Of a stretch of DNA of 64,000 nucleotides, positions 1-10,630 are shown in pieces. A model generated the notes under the pieces. It was given only the letters and a program-made list of their open reading frames with translations. It did no database searches and was not told where the DNA came from. The translations under genes were made by a program, and so were the position numbers. Position 1 is the stretch's first letter. Every line of letters begins with the position of its first letter. Source of the DNA: Lachnospiraceae bacterium. GTDB taxonomy: Bacteria; Bacillota; Clostridia; Lachnospirales; Lachnospiraceae. Where the stretch lies: NCBI GenBank assembly GCA_021628825.1, contig JAJXRY010000001.1:1116001-1180000 (forward strand). The letters run 5' to 3'.

Positions 1-974
1 GCGACGCATCGTGACAAACCCGGCGATGAGTCCTGCCAGAATCAGCAGAAACAGAAAATGCACCGCTGTTATCATCTGCATATAATAAACCAGTCCGGTA
101 ATCTGCAGCAGCTGCTGAATCAAAAAATTTCCTACTGAAAGATAAAACAAAGCCTTCATGTACCACTTATCCCGCATGGATTCATATGTCAGGATAAATG
201 CGGTAATCAATACAGGCAGCATACTGAAGCAGGCAAACAGCACAAACGATGCCCGTGGAATGTTACCGGTAAAAGCTGTGTGACACGTGCCTCCAGCACT
301 CCCCAGATTCCTGTTATCACTGCCAGAAGTCCCAGATAACACATTCGGGATGCGATCACACCCTCATGCCGCATAATAAGTCCCATAATCAGAATTGCCA
401 CACCAAGGATCACTGCAATCACGCCAAGAAGCAGAAATACGATTCCCTGTCTGGCAACCATATAAACAAGGCTGGCTTTTGTTCCTGTATAAATTGCCGG
501 CAATTCCCCCGCATACGTATTCACCTGCGGTACAATCTCAATACGCAGCTCCTTCCCCTCATAGGAGGCCGGCATCCGGATCAGACGCCAATAGGAGCCC
601 TCCAGCATGGGAAATGGTAAGCTTCTGTCAGGATCCTCCCAGATCCTTTCCTCATCCAGATAAACACGGATATAGGCCTGCTTACAGTAAAACAGGATAG
701 TATTTCCCAAAACCGAATCCTCATCCAGCTTTCTGCGGATAACAATCGTATCTCCTGCTTTAGCTGTTATTTTACCCGGTAATACTGTTTTTATCTCTTC
801 TCCGTTACAGGAGACATACACGTTTCCCTGCAGATCCCGTACCTCTTCATTATCGAATGCAGTAATTCTGCTTTCCTTTGGGAAACCAATCCACACATAC
901 ATAATCCGAATCAGTAGCAATAATATGCCGACGATTCCGCTTCTTCGTCTTATTCTGTTTATCTTCTGTTTCAT
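1..974 (-). CDS. 7TM receptor-type membrane sensor, C-terminus outside window, one frameshift
   Basis: The protein starts at 974 behind a good ribosome site (AAGGGGAG). It opens with a basic N-terminus and one membrane segment, then has an extracytoplasmic beta-rich domain of about 140 residues, then several closely spaced hydrophobic segments. This is the plan of 7TMR-DISM-type bacterial sensors, which usually end in a GGDEF or histidine kinase domain. Any such output domain lies beyond position 1. The frame breaks near 275 in a T run (coding strand CTTTTACC). One added T restores an open membrane-protein frame to the window edge (FVLFACFSMLPVLITAFIL and onward). I infer a sequencing indel. 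The ligand is unknown. Confidence 0.6.
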
Positions 975-1137
975 AACACGACTCCCCTTTTCGGTTATTC
1001 CCCCGGTACTTCTTTTGCTGCTCTATTTCCATCTCCCCGAAAAAAAGAAATATCTGCTCCATTTCTTTCTAACTTATCAAAATAATTATCATATTTCTAT
1101 GAAATAAGAGGCTGTCCATATACCACTTCCCGGAAGC

Positions 1138-1967
1138 TCATTTTTCCCATGCACGGTCCTTCAGCTCTCCTTCATATCCCTCGCTGTCACATCGCCCATA
1201 CCAGGGCTCAATGCAGATAAACGGAGCATTCTTCTTCGGTGGAGACCAGATACCGAATAGCGGAGCATCCATACGGACCGTCAGATATGGGGTACCGTCC
1301 GCATAGCACAAAGCCACTTTCTGTGCCTGATGATGCTCTATTACCAGTGCATCATCATCAAACAGATTTCCGGTAATTGGAAGAATGCCATCCTGCAGCT
1401 CATAGACCGTACTGCTGCCGGTTGCCATTCCGTCCTTATTAATCTTCGTACTTACCACCTGCTGCTTTTCGTCAAATCTAAGGACATAATCCGTCTGCTT
1501 CGTATTCTCCTTAACCGGACAGTTAAACGCCGGATGCCCACCGATTGCAAAAAACATGGTCTTATCCGAAGGATTTTCTACCTGCCAGCAGACCTCTACA
1601 CTGTTCTCTTTAAGCTTATAGCCCAGCTTTAACACGAATGCATACGGATATTTCTGCAGGGGTTTCTTCGTTGCTATGAAGCTCAAACCAGATTTCCTCC
1701 TTGGCCTGACTAATCAGTGTAAAACTCCATATCCCTCGCAAAACCATGCTGATTCATGGCATATTCTTTGCCATTCACACGATACTTTTTCTGATTGACA
1801 CCTCCGACGAACGGGAACAGCACCGGTGAGGTTCTTCCCCAAAAAGCCGGATCTCCCTTCCACATATATTCCTGATTATCATGAATTCTCTTTAATGACT
1901 TTAATTCTGCTCCATGCGAATCAATTGTAACGCAGAGAAGTTCATTTTTCAATTCATAGACTGCCAT
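1138..1967 (-). CDS. Aldose 1-epimerase family protein, LacX-like
   Basis: Galactose mutarotase-like fold of the LacX subgroup, which interconverts anomers of a hexose or hexose phosphate in the cytoplasm. The sequence shows an N-terminal HGAELKS motif, the MNQHGFAR motif, GGHPAFNCP carrying the conserved histidine, and a C-terminal APFICIEPWYG segment. Total length of about 276 residues fits the family. The start at 1967 follows a purine-rich ribosome site. The reading frame is broken twice: about 1712 (missing base) and about 1662 (extra C in an ACCCC run). Restoring both gives the family motif NEETLQKYPYAF. The substrate cannot be told from the sequence; no sugar operon adjoins it. Confidence 0.8.
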
Positions 1968-2104
1968 ATAACGCCGCCTTCCTTTCCTGTTTTGAAAAAG
2001 GCCATTGCCGGAGCAATGACCTTAGTCACATTTTTAGTGTATACTCAATTTATCATTTCGTCAATGCAAAAGACTCATCCGGGTATCCAATTAATATCAT
2101 CGGT

Positions 2105-3267
2105 TTATCCATAACTGAGTGTTAATGTCATCGAGGTTATGTCATACGGCATGAACGGTGGCGAATATCCGGTTTCTGATTGGTAAACATAAAGCTCCTC
2201 CCCGGATGGAGAAATCAGAACCGGACAGGAACCTCCTGATGTGTTGCCCGCATCCGTACATAATTCCATATGCAGGTAATCCCCCTCCATGCACCACACC
2301 CCTCTGAAAAGCAGGGTATATTCCTCATTATCCTCAAACCGGTGATAAAGCCTTGCCAGACCTGCAAACTCAGGGTCGCAGTCTCCATAATGCAGCTCCA
2401 GCGTCCAGTCTTCACACACCCATGTCGTATTCGCCAGTCCCTCATTTGTGGGGGAAGCCACCAGTCATCTCCCGGTGGATCCGCAGTGTCATTTCCGGCA
2501 CTCATAAGCTCATCTAAGCGGTTCAGATCCATGAGCTGTACCTGCTCATCATAGCCGGCCGGCAGAATCATTGAGCCATAATCACTGACCTGCGGATACC
2601 AGTGTGTCTGTGCTCCGTTTCCTGCAATTATATTAATCTCAACATCCGGCTCCTCACGAAATTCCTCAAAAACAGCATACAAAAGTATCGGTTCTGCATT
2701 CTCACTTCGATAAAGCACTTCATCCGTCTGTGGCTGGCTGCCATCCGGTGTAGGAACCCAGATCACATGATTCACCGCCAGTGAGGTTTTTTCATCCCGC
2801 GGCACAACACAAAACAGATTGCCGTAACCGGCTCCCAAAATACGATCTTCCGGGATTTCTGCCAGAAAGGGCAGCTCGGCAAGCAGATCAGGATTATTGT
2901 TCTGTATCCAATCCGAAATCGTGGACTTATCATTTTCTTCACGATATCCCAGATATGCGACAGCACCGGCCAGCTGCTCTTCCTCCTCCATCCGGTTTCG
3001 CAGCTCCCAGACCGTCCATCCGGTCTGATCTTCGTCTGTCAGTGTTTCGTCTGTCTCTATCTCCCCGGAAATTTCCTCTTCTGTCTCTGCGTTCTTTCCA
3101 TCGTCCGTGTCCTCTTCTGTATCCGTTTCTTCCATCTGCTCTTCAGTAGGCGCCGACGGCAGGACACCTGTCTCCTGTTTCCTTCCCCTTCCACAGGCAG
3201 TTATTCCGAACAGCATGAGAAGAAGCAAAGCCCACACCATATAACGTTGAAATCCAATTTTATGCAT
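2105..3267 (-). CDS. Lipoprotein of unknown function
   Basis: The start at 3267 (MHKIGFQRY) follows GAAGGGAGAG. A signal peptide ends in a lipobox (LFGITAC), so the protein should be lipidated and exposed on the outer face of the membrane. A highly acidic Glu/Asp/Thr-rich linker of about 60 residues follows, then a globular domain of about 250 residues that I do not recognise. The frame breaks at the five-base G run 2450-2454, joining DDWWLPP to TNEGLANTTWVCEDW. First from the stop side of four successive lipoprotein genes on the same strand, which suggests one transcription unit with 3329-8229. Confidence 0.65.
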
Positions 3268-3328
3268 ATTATATTTCTCTCCCTTCGTAATCATCCGGTA
3301 CATGTTCTTCTTTTCGCGCACCGGATTG

Positions 3329-4355
3329 TCACTCTCCGTCTGCCTGCTCCAAAAGCCGACCGTTAAGCTCTTCAAAATATTCCCGGAGCTGATTCATCGT
3401 CCGTGCATCCGGCTGAACCGTCATCTGCTTACCATCCGAATAATACAGCGTTGCATACCTTTTTGGATTTGAAGGACGATCCTGCTGGAAATGTACTGAA
3501 ATCCACCGACTGCAGCATCTCCCCGACCGGCTCCCAGTATTCCTTCGTAAGCGTTAATCCGACATGCTCTTCTCCGGTTTTCCCCATATAATATGCATGG
3601 TATATCCATCGGTTCTCCTCATGCACATCACGATTAAACTGATAGGAAAAGCGATTCCTCTTCGTTCCCCACAATCCCTGCTGTCCAAAGAAAATCCCGT
3701 CAATGACCGGTGCCTCATAATACACAATTTCCGCACCCGTGGGATGAACGATTTCCTCCATAATCTGCAGCACGGTCCCGAAACGACGGTCATTGGGAAT
3801 CCTGTACTGTTTACGGTATTCCTCTCCGTCATCCCCAAGAAAGGTCAGATAAAAGGTCTGGATATCCGGTCCGTCCGTCACCCCGATTTCAGGCATCCGG
3901 TCTGCCAGACTGTCCTGCCCCGGCTTTACCTCCACAAGCAGTGGTTCAATGGCTCTTACCGCATCCTCAAGCTGCTCCCATTGCTCCGGTGAAACCGGCT
4001 GATTTTCCACTGTCCGGTAATCCTCAAAATATTCCTCTTCCTGGTTTTCCGGATCATCCTCTCCGCTGGAAAAGTATCTGGCGCTCACAACCCTGTCCTT
4101 TCGGATATCCATGGAAAGATCCGCTCCGTACAGCATTCCGTTCACGTTATGATAGTCTACCCCTACCAGTCCGTCCTGTTCGTGATCCTGCTCCGGATCA
4201 TTCTCCTGCTGCAAATCCATTTCCTCTGTGCCCATCGTTTCCCTCTCTCCATTTTCAGAAAGTCTGCTGATTTCTCCCCGGGCCGAACAGCCTCCTGTCA
4301 ACACACACACAAGTCCCAAAACCCATAGCATGCTTCCATAACGCTTCATCCTCAT
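3329..4355 (-). CDS. Lipoprotein of unknown function
   Basis: Starts at 4355 behind AAGGAGG. The signal peptide carries the lipobox LTGGC, followed by a polar Glu/Gln/Asp-rich linker and a domain of about 250 residues containing FYLTFLGDDGEEYRKQYRIP and a C-terminal KEYWEPVGEMLQSVDF segment. The frame is lost between about 3465 and 3480. After one indel the protein runs on (RYATLYYSDGKQMTVQP) to a TGA at 3329. It lies between two other lipoprotein genes on the same strand with short gaps. No domain was recognised with confidence, and its function is unknown. Confidence 0.65.
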
Positions 4356-4402
4356 GAGCTTCCTCCTTTTCCATTACGATGCCCCGGATTTCCTGGTCAG
4401 AA

Positions 4403-6473
4403 TCAATAACTGATCCTGTTTTTCAGCGGAATCTTCCATTCCAGCTCCTCATAAGGAATTCGTATACTCGGCATTCCTGACGCATACGCAGCCACCTCAT
4501 ATTCGTAGAAATAATAGACCAGTCCGGTTTCATCCAGATAGCAGTCACCAAGGTAAAATCCATTTCCCCTCATAGCATCCGGCATATTCTCTGATATAAT
4601 CCAGATCCAGCTCACTATCCGGTCCCGGATATTCCCTTTCAAATCGTTCTGCCACCAGATTATGGAACTCCTCCTCGGAGGTCGCAAGCAGATCGTGAAC
4701 ACTGATCTCCTCTCCGGTCTGTCTGTCAAACAGCAGAAAATCCTGATATTGTAATCCATGTGCCGCCCCACTCCAGTAATCATATCCGGTCTGTAAAAAG
4801 CCGATATAATCATCGTCCAGATACGATACCCTCATATAACGGACTCTCGTATTCGGGCTGTTCACATAGGTATGGTAATCGCACTCTTCCCCCTGATAGG
4901 TATCCACAAATATCTCTTCTCCGCTCTCTCTCCACATGGTAAGCTGTTCTTCGATCCGTGCATCCCCCGGCATTGTACCATCCATCTTAAAGCCCTCTGA
5001 ATAATACTCACCGATGATTCTTCCACATCTATCACACCTGACCAGACGGTCAAGCACGGTATATTCTCCGACATTCCTTAAACCGCTTTCCTTCAGCAGA
5101 CCACAGATTTCAAAGGTTTCCGCTCCCTGCAGAAACGGATAGTGCACCAGATTCAGCTCATCCCCTTCACAATCCGCAAAGTACAGCTCTCCCTGATCAA
5201 ACACCGCAAAGCTGTTTTCTGCTGTCTGGCAGCTTCCATGGAACTTTGAGCTTTTCTCCACAGTAAACAGGAGACGCCCGGCCGCTCCCTCTTCCATTTC
5301 ATCAAAGGGAAGATAGCAGATATCCATCTGCTCCGGTGAAACCGTGTAATCCATGTCATATTCATAATAATAGACTCCGGTTGCATCCGCTCCTAACAGC
5401 TGATATACGTTTTCGCTTACCTCATACTGTTCCCCGGTCTGCATATTACGGTACAGCACCGTTGCAGTTCCGGTATAATCATCCGTTTCGACATTATAAC
5501 CGTAGTCGTAGGAATGATACAGCATATGCTCTCCATCATAATAATCCAGCGTATATCCCTTCTCCAGCAGCGGCTGTATTTCTCCCGTCTGCAAATTAAA
5601 GGTTACGATGGAATAATCGTCACGGTTCATTAAAAGACAGGTTTCCGTCCACTGCTGCTGCCACGGGAGATAAATATTGCCTGATACACCTGCCATATAC
5701 GGATCTCCGTATTCCTTTGGTATTCCCCTGTATGGATCCTTATCATCTCCCGTTACCCTCTGCCCCGGATCTCCGTCCGGTGTAAGTTCAAAGATCTCAG
5801 TTCCGTCCCGGTAGCTTTCGTATGCTTCATCTCCATCCGAAGTATCCCAGTCTCCCCAGACCGGAATATAGATTCTGTCCTCCACAATATAAAGGTCCCT
5901 TACATGCATCCCCTCGGTCAGCGGGATACGCAGCAGCTTCTTTTCCCCGGTTTTCTTATGAATCTTCCAAATCAGGCAAAACGGCTGTTCATCCCCTGTA
6001 TCTGTCCTGTTTTCCGTGCCAAGACAATACAGGAAATCTCCGTACAGCGTCAGTGCATGATCCCATCCAAAGAAAGGAGGCTCCGTTTCATCTCCGGTTT
6101 TCTCTTCCAACCGGGTAAGCAGCTGCATAGCATTGGTCTTTCGGTCAATCGCATAGACATTTCCTCTCTCCGTCATATAGACGTGGCTGGAATCCGCCGT
6201 ATAATAGCCGTTATAAAAAAGATACGGATTCGCTATCCCGCTCTCCTTTGTTTCCTGTGGCTGTGGCATTGGCACTGCTCCTGCTCCCGCATCACCTCCG
6301 CCTGCATCATCTCCACCTGTATCATTCTGCTCCGGTTCCGTGAAAATACTGCCGTTTCCTTCTGTTTCCCCACGGTCACCGCCCGGGATTTTCGCAATCT
6401 GAACCATCGTGGAACAACCGCACAGACTAAGTGCAAGCAGTCCGACTATTCCTGTCCGGATAAGTTTCTTCAT
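4403..6473 (-). CDS. Large lipoprotein with C-terminal RsiV/DUF3298-like domain
   Basis: Starts with MKKLIRTGIVGLLALSLCGC, a lipoprotein signal with lipobox SLCGC. A linker rich in Gly, Ala and Asp follows, then about 400 residues with repeated strand-like stretches (VYMTERGNVYAIDRKT and similar) that suggest a beta-propeller-like fold, an inference only. The last 170 residues contain GFLQTGYDYWSGAAHG and FDRQTGEEISVHDLL, typical of the DUF3298 domain found in RsiV anti-sigma factors and PdaC deacetylases. A frameshift near 4560 in a CCCC run joins REYAGCYEG to NGFYLGDCYLDETGLVYYF. Likely a cell-surface sensor or ligand-binding protein; no enzymatic residues were identified. Confidence 0.68.
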
Positions 6474-6516
6474 CCTCTTCCTCCCTTCATAACCATCCTG
6501 TTAAGCTGCCGCCTTC

Positions 6517-8229
6517 TTAACCGGCACTGATCTCCAGCTCTCTCAGATCTCCTTCGGTGCCAAACAGATCATAACCGTTAAGTAACCTGTAATCTGCCCA
6601 CTCTCTCCACTCCATGGTCTTCTCATTCCAGTCATTCCTACGGCGTTCAAGGAACGCTCCGCTGATCGCCTCCCCGGATCCCCCGTCCGTCTGCTCATAT
6701 AACAGGCAGGCAAAAATCATGCCGCTTTCATTCATCCCAAGATAGGTGCATTTCCCCTCATACCCGAAATAAATCCCCACATCATCAACCGAAATCTGAT
6801 ACAAGAACCTGCCCTCACGCTCTGAATCAAAGCCCAGATAATAAGAATCCGTATACTGTGTTCCCCCATCCGTAGGAAACGTTGTCTCGGTACTAAAGCC
6901 CTCTCCCTCATAAAGTCCCATAGCCACTCTGGAAAAATCCGGACTCTGCTCAAAGATAATCTGCTCAAGTGCAGCTGCTATCTCATTTGCGCTGCTTTCT
7001 GTAACAGCCTCCACGTTCGTCAGTCCGCAGACCGGCTCCGTTATACAGAAATACCCGGCCTCCGCGCAGGAATAAAGATCAAGATACGATACCATTCCAT
7101 CCTCTGAGATAAAAACCGGTACCACATATTCTCCATTCATGATGGGCAGCATGGCGGCATCCGTATAATCCTTGTAAATTCCATGCACCTCATATTCCTT
7201 TCCAAATTCCAGATTTCCCAATCCAAAGGCTGCATTGGTCCAGTCGCTCTGGTCAATCCGTACCGTCATTCTTCCGTCCCTGTAGGTTACCGATACTGCC
7301 TGATCAAAGCTTAATTCCCGGTCTGCCCGGTCATGCTCCGTCATCGGGGAAAGAATATGATCATACAATCCGCCGCCTGCCATCACATAAACCGGCACGG
7401 CAACCTGAAGAATTCCCTGTCCATCCAGATACATTGGCAGTCCCAGATGGATGTTATCCTCCTGAAGGGTTTCCATTCTCATCAGCAGATACTGTACATA
7501 CATCTCCTGCTTATCCTGTGTCTCTGACTGATTAAAAAAAACAGATTCAAAGAAATATTTCATATCCAGATCCGACGCATACGCAGCCTCTCTCCGTATG
7601 TGCCGAAGCACCGCAGCCTCTACACTCTCTCCCTTCCGGGTTTCAAAATCAAGAGTTTCAATCAGCTCCTTCTGATCCATCCTCTTTCCGCTTTCCAGAT
7701 TCAGGTTATATGTATAATGCAGGGTATAATCGTCCATAACGCTGTATTTTGTGAGCAGCAGGCTCAAAATATCACCGTTGCGGTAAGCCTCATAGCCCAC
7801 CTTATGCCAGACAAAGCTCTCTTCGTCCAACTGCTGCATGACCTCCTGACAGACATCCAGGATATCCCGGTTAATCTCCTTTGCCCCCTCACTGTCTGAA
7901 AGAATTTCCGGCACATGGTAATCCACATCCACCGGATAGTCCATCAGCTCCACGGTCTCTGCCCTGGTAAATGCATCCTTTACCAGCTCCTGTGCAGAAC
8001 GTCCTGCTGTATCACTGCCCTCAGCCCCGGGCTCTGTATCGCTGTCCGATCCGGTCTCTGTGCCCGGTTCAGTAGCTTCTTCATCTGCTGTATCCTCCAC
8101 AGTCTCCGCTTCCGCCCGGTTCTGCCTGATATGGGCAATACTTCTTACCATTCCGCATCCGGTAAGCAGATACACCACACACAGCATACTCAATATCATT
8201 ATCAGGTTTCGTTTTTTTATGCATCCCAT
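6517..8229 (-). CDS. Lipoprotein with RsiV-like region
   Basis: 570 residues in an unbroken frame, one of few long genes here without an indel. The signal peptide has lipobox LLTGC, then an acidic Glu/Thr/Ser linker. The following region (VDVDYHVPEILSDSEGAKEINRDI, continuing to LNLESGKRMDQKELIETL) has the layout of DUF3298/RsiV-type domains: a pair of strands, then conserved helix residues. The C-terminal half is unrecognised. Most upstream member of the four-gene lipoprotein series; the AT-rich gap 8230-8574 should hold its promoter. Confidence 0.65.
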   Translation of the reverse strand: MGCIKKRNLIMILSMLCVVYLLTGCGMVRSIAHIRQNRAEAETVEDTADEEATEPGTETGSDSDTEPGAEGSDTAGRSAQELVKDAFTRAETVELMDYPVDVDYHVPEILSDSEGAKEINRDILDVCQEVMQQLDEESFVWHKVGYEAYRNGDILSLLLTKYSVMDDYTLHYTYNLNLESGKRMDQKELIETLDFETRKGESVEAAVLRHIRREAAYASDLDMKYFFESVFFNQSETQDKQEMYVQYLLMRMETLQEDNIHLGLPMYLDGQGILQVAVPVYVMAGGGLYDHILSPMTEHDRADRELSFDQAVSVTYRDGRMTVRIDQSDWTNAAFGLGNLEFGKEYEVHGIYKDYTDAAMLPIMNGEYVVPVFISEDGMVSYLDLYSCAEAGYFCITEPVCGLTNVEAVTESSANEIAAALEQIIFEQSPDFSRVAMGLYEGEGFSTETTFPTDGGTQYTDSYYLGFDSEREGRFLYQISVDDVGIYFGYEGKCTYLGMNESGMIFACLLYEQTDGGSGEAISGAFLERRRNDWNEKTMEWREWADYRLLNGYDLFGTEGDLRELEISAG

Positions 8230-8574
8230 CCCTCATTTCCGGCATGCTTTCCAATGAAACACGCCCCTGTTCCGGTCTGACGACCTGTTTTTAATTGACC
8301 TCCAGATTGTCGGTATCCCGTCTGTAATCTTCACCGGTAGATACATCTTACGTGAAAATATAAAAAAACACAATCAAAATTTCGAAAATTGTTTTTCAGC
8401 CAAAAAAATATTTTTATTGAATTGCCTATATTATATTATTTATATATATAATACATAATCTCAATAGTACTTTGCGATTAATTTTCTGTAAGTTTCGTTT
8501 TTTTTCGTAAATAGTGTTTGCAATTATGCATTTTGTATGATAAGGTCAAAAAAAATACTTAAGGAGGATCTGCT
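8230..8574. other. AT-rich divergent intergenic region
   Basis: A 345-base gap between the leftward lipoprotein series and the rightward DUF4234 gene. It is very AT-rich, with T tracts and a TATA-like stretch around 8430-8460, and must contain divergent promoters. I could not fix a convincing -35/-10 pair on either strand. The DUF4234 gene has a strong AAGGAGG ribosome site at its downstream edge. Confidence 0.5.
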
Positions 8575-9003
8575 ATGGAAAACAACCCAAACGTCACAGC
8601 AAAACCAAGTTTTAAGACAGACCGGAGTATGCCGATGTACTTTTTACTGTCCTTTATAACCTGTGGAATCTACGGTATTTATTTCATGACTAAATTCACC
8701 GATGATCTGAATACTATTGCTACGAAGCGGGATGGATTAAAAACGATGCATTATTGTCTGATGATTTTTATTCTGTCCGGATTGACGCTGGGGATCTACC
8801 CTCTTGTCTGGTACCACAAGATGTCCCAGCGAGTAGGTGACGAGGCCCGTGCAAGAGGTATCCAGACAGAGTTTGGAGCTTCCACCTTCTGGCTTTGGAA
8901 TGTCTTAGGTGCATGCATCATTGTCGGACCGTTTATTTATGTCAATAAGCTTTGCCAGACAATGAATGAAATCTGTATCAACTACAACACTAACGGTTAC
9001 TAA
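8575..9003 (+). CDS. DUF4234-type small membrane protein
   Basis: 142 residues preceded by AAGGAGG seven bases before the ATG. After a polar N-terminus come hydrophobic segments MYFLLSFITCGIYGIYFM, a second around LMIFILSGLTLGIYPLVWY and a third near the C-terminus. The CGIYGIYF and LGIYPLVWYHKMSQR motifs are typical of DUF4234 proteins, an integral membrane family without known biochemical role. It stands alone on the plus strand, has its own upstream AT-rich region, and is followed directly by a strong terminator, so it is probably monocistronic. Confidence 0.8.
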   Translation: MENNPNVTAKPSFKTDRSMPMYFLLSFITCGIYGIYFMTKFTDDLNTIATKRDGLKTMHYCLMIFILSGLTLGIYPLVWYHKMSQRVGDEARARGIQTEFGASTFWLWNVLGACIIVGPFIYVNKLCQTMNEICINYNTNGY

Positions 9004-9017
9004 ACAGCATAGTCAAA

Positions 9018-9050
9018 AGCCGCCCGGATCTTATGATCCGGGCGGCTTTT
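9018..9050. terminator. Intrinsic terminator between convergent genes
   Basis: Perfect 12-bp stem GCCGCCCGGATC / GATCCGGGCGGC with loop TTAT, followed by TTTTATT on the plus strand and preceded by AAAA, which reads as T's on the other strand. It serves the DUF4234 gene and can also stop the leftward response-regulator operon, whose stop codon lies inside it. Confidence 0.9.
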
Positions 9051-9677
9051 ATTCTCCTGCCAGATCCGCAATAAGCTTCACATCACTGACAGCCAGTGCA
9101 AGCTGAAGCTTATTCTGCAGACCTGTTTTTCTGCAGCATATTCGCCACATGAAATTTCACGGTTGACATTTCACATCCAAGCTCTGCCGCAATACGGGTA
9201 TAGGACATTCCACGCACAAGATACCTTAAAACCTTCAGCTCCGTTTTCGTAAACTCCGTACTGTCCGCAAGCCCCACCCGGACGACCGGAGGGGCATCCG
9301 GAAACACATGCCCTCCCTCCATGGTCTGACGGATACATTCCATCAGCCGTTCCTTTGTGGAATCCTTATACCACAGACTGTCTGCACCGGCCGCCTTTGC
9401 TTCATCAAGGACTGCCCCATCGACCAGGGAGGTTACAATAATAATCCGGATTTTGGGATACCTGGCTTTAATCTCACGCACAGCCGTCAGTCCGTTTTTC
9501 CCTGTGCTGCGTCTGTACATCCATCAGTATCAGATCCACCTGTCCGGTTCTGCAAAGCTCCACGGCCTGTCCCGCACCCGGAATCGATGCCACAATCTGA
9601 TCTCCGTTCTCTTTTGTAAAATAGGTCTCCAATAATCCCCGGATCATTACCTGATCTTCAACAATCATCACCCTCAT
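9049..9677 (-). CDS. NarL/LuxR-type response regulator
   Basis: The N-terminal receiver domain begins MRVMIVEDQVMIRGLLE; the acidic pocket and the phospho-acceptor aspartate in VDLILMDVQ are visible. The C-terminal LuxR-type helix-turn-helix is TELKVLRYLVRGMSYTRIAA followed by MSTVKFHVANML. Two frame breaks, about 9500 between receiver halves and about 9120 in a T run, are probably sequence errors. After the second the tail runs LQNKLQLALAVSDVKLIADL to a stop at 9049. Its ATG overlaps the kinase stop as ATGA, so the two are translationally coupled. Cognate regulator of the kinase at 9674-10627; target genes unknown. Confidence 0.85.
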
Positions 9678-10627
9678 CTATCATTTTCTCCTTTCCATAA
9701 GCTGAGCATCAGCCGGAAGCAAGGCCTGCTCTGTACCTGCATTTTTCCTCCTGTTTCCTCGACACGGTGACGCAGCATTGTAAGTCCTCCTCCCTCCGTG
9801 ATCTCCTCCTTTGGGTGTTCTCCGTTATTGGTCACAAGCACCTGCGTGCATCCTTCCCCTGCTGAAAGCTGAACCTGCAATTTTGTGGCACCTGCATGTC
9901 TTATTCCGTTTGCCGCACATTCGTAAACTGCCAGTGCGATGATCTCCCGGCTTCTTTCCTCCTTCGGCAATACTCCCCGGAGTAATACGTCAATCCCCAT
10001 CTCCTCCGCTCTCCTGACAGCCTCTTCCAATGCATCCTGCTTTTCGTCTGTCTTAAAGGACCGGTATAAAACCTCAATGGATTGCTCCCACACTGCGGCA
10101 CCGGCACGGATCTCATCAAGCCCCGCCTGCTGACTTAAAAGGCGTCTGGCAGAAAGAATACTGTAACCGATATCGTCGTGTACACGAAGCTTCATTGCCA
10201 GGGTTTCTTCCTCCCTGATCAGATCCGGCATCTGCTCAAAAAGCTTCCGCAGACGGTCATTTGCATCCTTAAGTCTTTCGTTTTCCTTCTGAAGCCGGTT
10301 CTGACTCTGCAAAAGCTCCGTAACATCACAGGCTGTAACCTGCGTATAGGGTATCCCCAGCTTTGTCCGGATTGTCTTTTCCGTAAATTGAAAGACACTT
10401 TCATCAAAAAAACGGTAAAGCCGCAGCTCTTTATTCAGACAGCACACGGTTTCCGGTGGCTGCTGCAACGCAGCCTCCAGCTCGTCAAACGTCTGAATCC
10501 CGTTTTTTCTCAGCCGGTCCGTGAGCATCAGCATTCTGTAATTGATCAGACGAACCACCCCTGTGTTTTTATCAAAAAAACAGATTGCAACAGGCAGACT
10601 GTCAAAGCTTTCCCTGATTCTATCCAT
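9674..10627 (-). CDS. Cytoplasmic sensor histidine kinase (HisKA_3/NarL partner type)
   Basis: 317 residues with no membrane segment. Residues 1-100 look PAS-like (SLPVAICFFDKNTGVVRLIN). A coiled coil at about 105-140 is followed by the dimerisation and phospho-acceptor motif RVHDDIGYSILSARR. The ATPase domain shows the N box ECAANGIRHAGA, a TNNGEHP segment and the G box GGGLTMLRHRVEETGG. This is the architecture of kinases that phosphorylate NarL-type regulators, and one follows with an ATGA overlap. The upstream membrane protein lacks a visible ATPase domain and may supply the input signal. Confidence 0.87.
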   Translation of the reverse strand: MDRIRESFDSLPVAICFFDKNTGVVRLINYRMLMLTDRLRKNGIQTFDELEAALQQPPETVCCLNKELRLYRFFDESVFQFTEKTIRTKLGIPYTQVTACDVTELLQSQNRLQKENERLKDANDRLRKLFEQMPDLIREEETLAMKLRVHDDIGYSILSARRLLSQQAGLDEIRAGAAVWEQSIEVLYRSFKTDEKQDALEEAVRRAEEMGIDVLLRGVLPKEERSREIIALAVYECAANGIRHAGATKLQVQLSAGEGCTQVLVTNNGEHPKEEITEGGGLTMLRHRVEETGGKMQVQSRPCFRLMLSLWKGENDR

Positions 10628-10630
10628 CGG

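Noticed and set aside
365..700. Plus-strand frames opposite the sensor gene and many similar ones throughout
   Set aside because: They mirror well-supported minus-strand genes, lack ribosome sites and show no family motifs.
3268..3375. N-terminal extension of the lipoprotein at 2105-3267
   Set aside because: It would place the signal peptide about 40 residues inside the protein, and the DNA there encodes the C-terminus of the upstream lipoprotein in another frame.
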